Below, one piece after another: positions 4,306-6,581 of a stretch of DNA of 6,581 nt. This DNA is from Prolixibacteraceae bacterium (GTDB lineage: Bacteria > Bacteroidota > Bacteroidia > Bacteroidales > Prolixibacteraceae). The notes under the pieces are model-generated. The model saw only the letters and a program-made list of their open reading frames with translations. It was not told where the DNA came from and did not search any database. The stretch covers positions 1 through 6,581 of the forward strand of contig SKHV01000079.1 in NCBI GenBank assembly GCA_007116765.1, written 5' to 3'. The stretch's first letter is position 1. The number at the start of each line of letters is the position of its first letter. A program made the translations under genes and the position numbers.

Positions 4306-6581
4306 TCAATGCTTAAGGTAAATTGATTTTTTATATTCTTCATGTTCATTGAGTTTACATATCAAAAAGTAATAACCTTCGGGTAAGGTTTGGCTTCCCT
4401 GCTTTCCGTTTGCCATAAGGCTGCCGTTCCACCAGTAGGTGACTGGGTTTTCAGTGTTAATATCTTCATTGCTATGATGGTAAACCAATTTGCCGTAGCG
4501 GTTGTAAATTTCAACACGGGCTTGTGGGTAATTTTCTAATCCAACAATTTCGAACAGATCATTAATACCGTCGTTATTGGGAGAGAAGGCGTCGGGTATA
4601 AAAAATGTATTTTCAATGTTTATTTTGTTTGCAAGTAGCGTAAATGTTTTTTCGAAGCTTTTACCGTAAGGATTTTCAGTTTTAATTCTTATTTGAAAAC
4701 TATTTTTTTTGTTATAGTCAAAAATAGAGTTGCTGTGCAGTTGGTTAGCTGCAATAAAGAAACTGCTATTGTCAGCACTTCCTTCGCCTTCGGCAAGTTG
4801 ATATGTGTATGTGACCAAGGGCGAATTAAGATTATCGATGGTAGAAATATATCCAATCAGGTGTCCCAATTGAATATTTTCATCGAAAGTAGTATTCGAC
4901 AATTGAATGTCGGTTATTTCGAGTTCTGTGCCGCGTTCTATGAATATAGTGAAGTTTTTTTGGAATGTATAGCCAGCCCTGTCGCGCGTTTCTATAAGGA
5001 TGCTGTAACTATGTTTTTCGTCGTACTTAAAAACTTCTCTTGTATGTAGTTGGTTGCCTGCAATAAAGAAGCTTTCGTTGTTGGTATCGCCTTCGCCTTC
5101 AGCGAGGTAGAAGCTGTGCCAGTCGTCGTGGTCTTCGTCTTCGGCCGATAGTTTGCCCACTTCGGTGCCTACGGGCATATTTTCAACAACTGAATGGTTT
5201 GTGAGATAAATGTTTGTTGGTTTATTGTCGCCTATAGGCTTGAATTGCAGGGTGATATTTTCCGACTCGATGATTAGCCCCGGTACCAGCGTGTTGCTAA
5301 TTTTGCAGTAATAGCTGCCAATGTTGCTTTCTTGTATGTTTTCGAGCCTGAAATTTGATTGTGGACGGGCTTCGCCAAGGGGTTCGTTATTGAAGTACCA
5401 CTGGTAGAGGTTTTGTGTGCCCCCACAATTAATTTCGAGGGTGTAATTTGCTCCCGAATCGACATTTACCACATAGCTTTGACCAATTTTATTCTGGGGT
5501 GCATAAAAGAAGCCCCGCCCGAAGAGTTCTGTTTTATCTTCGAAGTCTTCAAATGTTAGGTTATTGTAATACACCTCAATGTTTTGCAGGTCAGCCAGGT
5601 AATGCAGGCTGTCTGGCAAAAAACCACTCAGGCGGTTCGAGGCCAGCGAAAGCTTTCCAATTTTTGTTAGCTTATTGAATTCTGAAGGGATTTCTCCGTT
5701 TAAGTTATTCCTGTCGAGAAGCATTTCGGTTAGTGCGTTTAACGAACCCAGTTCAGGAGGTATTTCCCCGCTAAGCTGGTTTACACTCAGGTTGAGACTG
5801 GCAAGCAAGTTTAGCATACCCAGTTCGGCCGGAATGCTTCCGTTGAGCTGGTTAAGGCTTAGGTTAAGGATTCTGAGAGCCGTGGCCTCGCCAAGTTCAG
5901 GGGGTATAGTGCCACTTAACTGGTTCATGTTCAAGTAAAGCTGTTGCATGCGGGTGAGTTGTGCCAGTTGTGGTGGTATTGACCCGCTCAACGAGTTGCT
6001 TTCGAGGCGCAGGTAATGCATCATTTCCATATTCCCCAGCTCGGGTGGAATGCTACCCGAGAGTCTGTTTTGTTGCAGGTACAGGTATGTTGCCTTTTTT
6101 AAGTTGCCCAATTCAGGCGGTATATTCCCGGTAAATTCGTTGTTTTGCAGTTGCAGCACCCGCATTTCGGTAAGCTGACCCAGTTGGGGCGGCAGATGTT
6201 CGCTTAATTTGTTGCTGAATAAATATAAATATTGAAGTGCCTGCATGTTTCCTAGTTCGGATGGTATTGCGCCCGTTAATGAATTGCTATACAAGAATAA
6301 TCTTAGCAAGTTGTTTAATTGACCTATTTCGGGAGGGATATTGCCGTTGAACCGGTTTGTATACAGGTATAAATATTGCAGGTTTTGTAGCATGCCCAGT
6401 TCGGGGGGAAGTAGGCCACTTAGGGCATTGATTGCAAGGTTCAGGGTTCTCAAATTTGACAATTGTCCAATTTCGGGGGGGAGTTCCCCGCTTAGTTGAT
6501 TCGAGTGGGCAGTAAGTGAAGTTAAGTCCGTAAGCAAGCCAATTTCGGGCGGTATGTTTCCGTTAAGCCTGTTGGAAAACA
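4306..6581 (-). CDS. LRR / Ig-like / cadherin-like surface protein with T9SS type B sorting domain (5' end outside window)
   Basis: This is a large predicted surface or secreted adhesin. The frame is open to the right edge, so the N-terminus and signal peptide are missing; 757 full codons are visible. Numbering from the codon at 6535-6537: plant-type 24-residue leucine-rich repeats (NxLSGxIPPELG type) fill 1-312 with a degenerate capping repeat to 336. An Ig-like domain lies at about 354-432 with Cys371, Trp380 and Cys411 in the classic C-W-YxC pattern. Two cadherin-like repeats lie at about 439-534 and 537-637. The gliding-motility-associated type B CTD lies at about 643-743, with FIPDAFSPNNDGINDLFEI, VEIYNRYGKLVY and LPEGYYFLICKL. 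This CTD directs export across the outer membrane by the T9SS. The next gene, a PorP/SprF homologue, is probably its dedicated partner. The stop is TGA at 4306-4308. The ligand is unknown; binding to protein or glycan partners through the LRRs is inference. Confidence 0.93.
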   Translation of the reverse strand, partial: FSNRLNGNIPPEIGLLTDLTSLTAHSNQLSGELPPEIGQLSNLRTLNLAINALSGLLPPELGMLQNLQYLYLYTNRFNGNIPPEIGQLNNLLRLFLYSNSLTGAIPSELGNMQALQYLYLFSNKLSEHLPPQLGQLTEMRVLQLQNNEFTGNIPPELGNLKKATYLYLQQNRLSGSIPPELGNMEMMHYLRLESNSLSGSIPPQLAQLTRMQQLYLNMNQLSGTIPPELGEATALRILNLSLNQLNGSIPAELGMLNLLASLNLSVNQLSGEIPPELGSLNALTEMLLDRNNLNGEIPSEFNKLTKIGKLSLASNRLSGFLPDSLHYLADLQNIEVYYNNLTFEDFEDKTELFGRGFFYAPQNKIGQSYVVNVDSGANYTLEINCGGTQNLYQWYFNNEPLGEARPQSNFRLENIQESNIGSYYCKISNTLVPGLIIESENITLQFKPIGDNKPTNIYLTNHSVVENMPVGTEVGKLSAEDEDHDDWHSFYLAEGEGDTNNESFFIAGNQLHTREVFKYDEKHSYSILIETRDRAGYTFQKNFTIFIERGTELEITDIQLSNTTFDENIQLGHLIGYISTIDNLNSPLVTYTYQLAEGEGSADNSSFFIAANQLHSNSIFDYNKKNSFQIRIKTENPYGKSFEKTFTLLANKINIENTFFIPDAFSPNNDGINDLFEIVGLENYPQARVEIYNRYGKLVYHHSNEDINTENPVTYWWNGSLMANGKQGSQTLPEGYYFLICKLNEHEEYKKSIYLKH
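4309..4611 (-). other. T9SS type B C-terminal sorting domain (gliding motility-associated CTD)
   Basis: These are the last ~101 residues of the LRR protein. The signature begins FFIPDAFSPNNDGINDLF, continues with VEIYNRYGKLVYH, a tryptophan-rich YWWNG, then LPEGYYFLICKL and the final SIYLKH. The order and spacing match the type B (CHU_C/gliding-motility) sorting domain, which unlike the type A domain is usually handled together with a PorP/SprF partner, as encoded immediately downstream. Confidence 0.9.
4739..4797 (-). repeat. 59-bp intragenic repeat, copy 1 (second cadherin-like domain)
   Basis: It encodes LAEGEGSADNSSFFIAANQL. It aligns without gaps to 5048-5106; on the plus strand both copies share AGTTGGTT near one end, TGCAATAAAGAA inside and CTTCGCCTTC near the other end. 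It reflects duplication of the cadherin-like module. Confidence 0.75.
5048..5106 (-). repeat. 59-bp intragenic repeat, copy 2 (first cadherin-like domain)
   Basis: It encodes LAEGEGDTNNESFFIAGNQL. It is the partner of 4739-4797, 309 bp away and in the same frame, consistent with tandem duplication of a module of about 103 residues. Confidence 0.75.
5602..6581 (-). repeat. 72-bp periodic array encoding plant-type LRRs
   Basis: Thirteen complete 24-residue units with no insertions or deletions are encoded at 5602-6537, and a further partial unit runs to the window edge. The protein consensus is xLxxLxxLxLxxNxLSGxIPPELG. At DNA level the strongest conservation is in the segment for the IPPELG loop, seen on the plus strand as repeated CCCAGTTC...GGxGGxAT blocks. 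Units that depart from the consensus include the fifth (SEHLPPQLG), the twelfth (EIPSEFN) and the thirteenth (FLPDSLH), the last two leading into the capping repeat. Confidence 0.9.

Noticed and set aside
4693..5049. Plus-strand open frame of 118 codons
   Set aside because: It lies wholly antisense to the cadherin-like region of a strongly supported gene and shows no recognisable motif.
5675..5938. Plus-strand open frame of 87 codons with repeated SSGGI-PLSW pattern
   Set aside because: It is the antisense of the LRR array; its periodicity is inherited from the 72-bp units and no gene-like start context or homology is seen.
6535..6537. TTG codon as the start of a 743-residue LRR protein
   Set aside because: The frame continues upstream to the window edge with another in-register LRR (FSNRLNGNIPPEIG), so this codon is an internal leucine.

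Overview
This window most likely comes from a member of the Bacteroidota. The main evidence is a cluster specific to type IX secretion (T9SS): a large surface protein ending in a gliding-motility/type B sorting domain, then a PorP/SprF-family outer-membrane protein, then a PD40 beta-propeller protein. The A/T-rich gaps and the absence of Shine-Dalgarno sites at the gene starts fit this phylum. No species can be named from the sequence alone.

Layout. (1) Positions 1-1065, minus strand: the N-terminal part of a DEAD/DEAH-type helicase resembling type III restriction (Res) subunits. It is split by an apparent one-base frameshift in an A7 run at 680-686 and runs off the left edge. (2) Positions 1066-1336: the region upstream of the helicase gene, with a degenerate four-unit array of about 40 bp per unit (1100-1260) that contains two perfect TTGTGCACAA palindromes. 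(3) Positions 1337-1622, plus strand: a decayed internal fragment of an IS4-like transposase, frameshifted and fused to unidentified sequence ending at 1733. (4) Positions 1769-6581, minus strand: three tightly packed genes, apparently one operon, transcribed right to left. The first, cut by the right edge, encodes a protein with plant-type 24-residue leucine-rich repeats, one Ig-like domain, two cadherin-like repeats and a type B T9SS sorting domain. It is followed after 2 bp by a PorP/SprF-family gene, and after a further 6 bp by a 538-residue periplasmic or outer-membrane propeller protein.

How the genes may work together (family knowledge plus inference): the LRR protein would be the T9SS cargo displayed on or released from the cell surface, and the adjacent PorP/SprF protein would be its dedicated outer-membrane partner. 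The propeller protein stands where such cassettes often carry a PD40-OmpA protein, but its C-terminus is not a recognisable OmpA domain, which makes it the least explained protein here. The helicase belongs to a separate locus, probably restriction or phage defence, separated from the secretion cassette by mobile-element debris.
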